This document shows, piece by piece, positions 62,123-64,000 of a stretch of DNA of 64,000 bases. Each line of letters begins with the position of its first letter. Within the stretch, counting starts at the first letter, position 1. Under the pieces are notes generated by a model. The model was not told the DNA's origin. It saw nothing but the letters and a program-made list of their open reading frames with translations, and made no database searches. The DNA is taken from positions 62,001 through 126,000 of the forward strand of contig FCOD02000004.1 in the NCBI GenBank assembly GCA_001544655.2. The letters run 5' to 3'. Both the position numbers and the translations under genes were made by a program. Source of the stretch: Caballeronia turbans. Lineage in GTDB: Bacteria; Pseudomonadota; Gammaproteobacteria; Burkholderiales; Burkholderiaceae.

Positions 62123-62254
62123 ATGACGGGCTATGCCGACAAACTCGAACGCGCGAAACATGTCGGCGTGACGATTCTTTCCAAGCCGTTCAATATCGGC
62201 GACTTGCAGGCGCTGCTGCAGAGCGTGAAACTGTCGCGGCCGGCGGGTGCATAG
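62123..62254 (+). pseudogene. Response-regulator receiver-domain C-terminal fragment
   Basis: Starting MTGYADKLERAKHVGVTILS and continuing KPFNIGDLQALLQSV to a stop at 62254. This is the last ~40 residues of a CheY-like receiver, including the conserved Lys-Pro. The phosphoacceptor half is missing, and the piece directly abuts the GGDEF fragment. Confidence 0.6.
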
Positions 62255-62314
62255 CGTTGCGATCGTCCGTTATGGAATGCTGTGCTCGGAACCACATGGC
62301 TACAGGAAGCGAAT

Positions 62315-63547
62315 ATGGACTTTGATGTAATGGTGCTCGGCGCGGGTATCGTCGGAACCTCGATAGCCGTTCACTTGCAGCGCCGTGGAGCGAAGGTCGC
62401 GCTGATCGACCGAAAGGCGCCCGGTAACGAGACATCGCTGGGCAATGCCGGCATCATCCAGCGAGAAGGCGTCTACCCGTATGCCTTTCCGCGCGACCTT
62501 GCCACGATCTCGCGATACGCGTCGAACCGCGCAACCGACGTCAGATACCATGCGGCCGCCATGCCGAAGCTGCTGCCGTTCCTGCTTCGCTACTGGCATC
62601 ATTCCCGACCCGACCGTCACGCGAAGATCGCGCGTGCTTATTCGGCGCTGATCGGACATAGCGTTTCCGAACATCGGGAACTGATCGACGCAGCCGGTGC
62701 TGACGCGCTGCTGAGAACCGGAGGATGGATCAACGCTTTCCGGACAACCAAAGCGTTCGACATTGCCGTGAACGAGGCTTCGCGCTGGAAAGACGAATAT
62801 GGCATTCCGTTCGATGCCCTTTCCTACGAGGCCCTGCATGACGCGGAGCCTTCGCTCGGCCGCGCACTCAAAGCGGCTCTCCGATACACATCCGCAGATT
62901 CGGTGAGCGATCCGTCGGGCCTCGTGCGGGCGTATGCGAAGCTGTTCGAGACGCTTGGCGGCACCGTATTGATCGGCGATGCATCGACGCTCGAAACCGG
63001 ATGGCGGTTGACTACCGCATCAGGCGTCGTATCGGCGAAACAGGCCGTCGTCGCGCTGGGACCGTGGTCGACTGATGCGATTGCGAAGCTGGGCTATCGC
63101 TTTCCGCTCGAGGTCAAACGCGGCTATCACATGCACTACGCGGCGAAGCCCGGTGCAACGCTTAATCAACCTGTGCTCGATGCGGAAGTCGGCTATGTCA
63201 TCACGCCCATGACACGCGGCATCCGCTTGACGACAGGCGTCGAGCTCGGCCTCAGGGATTCGCCGAAGACGCCCGTGCAACTGGCGGCGGTGGAGCCTTT
63301 CGCTCGCGAAACGTTTCCGCTCGGCGAGCGCCTCGATGCGCAACCCTGGCTCGGGCGCCGACCGTGCACGCCCGACATGATGCCCGTGATCGGCCCGGCG
63401 CCGCGCCATGCAAATCTGTGGTTCGCCTTCGGTCATGCGCATCATGGGCTCACGCTCGGCCCGGTCACCGGACGCATCATCGCCGAGATGATGACCGGCG
63501 AGACTCCGCTCGTGGACCCTCGCCCGTTTCGTGCGGACCGGTTCTGA
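62315..63547 (+). CDS. FAD-dependent oxidoreductase, DadA-like amino acid dehydrogenase
   Basis: 410 residues. N-terminal dinucleotide motif VLGAGIVGTSIAVHLQRRGA with the Glu/Asp-equivalent IDRKAPG, then a DAO-fold body (EVKRGYHMHYA, LTTGVELGLRD) and C-terminal FAD contact GHAHHGLTLGPVTGR. Such enzymes oxidise D-amino acids or secondary amines. ATG at 62315 follows CAGGAAG. It lies outside the debris on the right flank, so involvement in the NRPS pathway is doubtful even though the predicted peptide contains D-residues. Confidence 0.85.
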   Translation: MDFDVMVLGAGIVGTSIAVHLQRRGAKVALIDRKAPGNETSLGNAGIIQREGVYPYAFPRDLATISRYASNRATDVRYHAAAMPKLLPFLLRYWHHSRPDRHAKIARAYSALIGHSVSEHRELIDAAGADALLRTGGWINAFRTTKAFDIAVNEASRWKDEYGIPFDALSYEALHDAEPSLGRALKAALRYTSADSVSDPSGLVRAYAKLFETLGGTVLIGDASTLETGWRLTTASGVVSAKQAVVALGPWSTDAIAKLGYRFPLEVKRGYHMHYAAKPGATLNQPVLDAEVGYVITPMTRGIRLTTGVELGLRDSPKTPVQLAAVEPFARETFPLGERLDAQPWLGRRPCTPDMMPVIGPAPRHANLWFAFGHAHHGLTLGPVTGRIIAEMMTGETPLVDPRPFRADRF

Positions 63548-63559
63548 TCGAGCGATGCG

Positions 63560-64000
63560 CTAAGCGCGATTCGCCATCAGCAACAGCGTTTGCCCGTCCT
63601 GCAGCACAGCTCCGTGCTGGTTCAGCACGGTCAGCCTCAACGTCGCGATGCCGCGGTCGGTTCGTTTGGTGACGCGCTTCTCCACGACTTCGATACGCAC
63701 CTGGATTCGATCGCCGATCATCAGCGGCGCGCGAAACGCCCAGTTCCAGCTCAACGTCGCGAGTGCGCTGAAGCGGACGTCGCTGCGCGTCTTGAGGCCG
63801 TCGGCCAGCGCGAGTCCCAGAAGTCCATGCGCGATGCGCCCGGGAAAGCCCGCCTCCTGCGCGGCGACATCGTCCATATGCAGGTCGTACAGATCGCCCG
63901 AGACGCCCGCGTAGTTGACGACGTGCGACTCCGTGACCGTCATCCCCGAGGTGACGTAGTGATCGCCGGGTTCGATGTCGTTGAGGTCGTATTTGCCCGC
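63560..64000 (-). CDS. MaoC-like hotdog-fold protein (partial at window edge)
   Basis: MaoC/R-specific enoyl-CoA-hydratase-like hotdog protein. The frame stays open to the window end, beginning visibly with KYDLNDIEPGDHYVTSG, so the start lies outside. Motifs are GDLYDLHMDDVAAQEAGFPG, with catalytic Asp and His, and RIAHGLLGLAL. It ends convergently 12 bp from the FAD enzyme stop. CoA-thioester hydration is likely; the pathway is unknown. Confidence 0.82.
   Translation of the reverse strand, partial: AGKYDLNDIEPGDHYVTSGMTVTESHVVNYAGVSGDLYDLHMDDVAAQEAGFPGRIAHGLLGLALADGLKTRSDVRFSALATLSWNWAFRAPLMIGDRIQVRIEVVEKRVTKRTDRGIATLRLTVLNQHGAVLQDGQTLLLMANRA

Noticed and set aside
62315-63547. FAD oxidoreductase as an NRPS tailoring enzyme
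   Set aside because: It lies beyond pseudogene debris and resembles a catabolic amino acid dehydrogenase; no evidence ties it to the cluster.

Overview
The window looks like chromosome or megaplasmid sequence of a Burkholderiaceae bacterium, most like Caballeronia or Paraburkholderia. This rests on high GC, strong G/C preference at third codon positions, ATGA-overlapped catabolic operons and protein families typical of that group. The genus is an inference; there is no rRNA or marker gene here. I saw no tRNA, CRISPR array, intact insertion sequence or phage gene.

Region 1 (1-3.4 kb, minus strand) is a deoxyribose catabolic operon: deoC followed by a long fused aldehyde dehydrogenase that runs off the left edge. 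A DeoR-like palindrome lies upstream of deoC. Region 2 (4.0-10.6 kb, plus strand) is a scavenging operon for a guanidino or ureido compound. It holds a polar-amino-acid-type ABC importer, an M20 carbamoylase/ureidohydrolase, a DUF1989 protein, an XRE-cupin regulator and an agmatinase-like ureohydrolase, with a large palindromic operator in front. Region 3 (11.0-13.6 kb) holds a membrane-anchored double SagB-type oxidoreductase and gene debris.

Region 4 (13.7-20.4 kb) has a minus-strand set (polysaccharide-deacetylase-fold hydrolase, GntR regulator, flavin reductase) divergent from a plus-strand polyamine-type ABC importer. Region 5 (20.6-29.6 kb, minus strand) is a second catabolic operon: amidase, deacetylase-fold hydrolase, MFS transporter, two SDR dehydrogenases, a small Cys/poly-Asp protein, a CobW GTPase, a binding-protein homologue without a signal peptide, and a tandem-HTH GntR regulator. 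An intrinsic terminator lies just before the amidase and may act as an attenuator. Regions 4 and 5 look like related pathways, since they share homologous binding proteins, deacetylase-fold enzymes and GntR regulators.

Region 6 (30.9-62 kb) is a peptide-antibiotic or siderophore-like biosynthetic cluster: a 59-residue MbtH-like protein (GTG start), a JmjC/cupin oxygenase, one 26.2-kb gene for an 8743-residue eight-module NRPS ending in a thioesterase, then (past a divergent GAF-domain gene) an alpha/beta hydrolase and a PvdE/SyrD-type cyclic-peptide exporter. Hand-read adenylation codes suggest acyl-D-Gln-Thr-X-Glu-D-Asp-Gly-D-Ala-Gly. Three dual epimerization/condensation domains follow modules 1, 5 and 7. 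Two 3730-bp stretches of the NRPS gene (47462-51191 and 53816-57545) read as identical. Both ends of the cluster border gene debris (CRP and epimerase fragments on the left, GGDEF and response-regulator fragments on the right), which fits insertion of the cluster into a decayed locus. An FAD amino-acid oxidoreductase and a partial MaoC-type gene finish the window.
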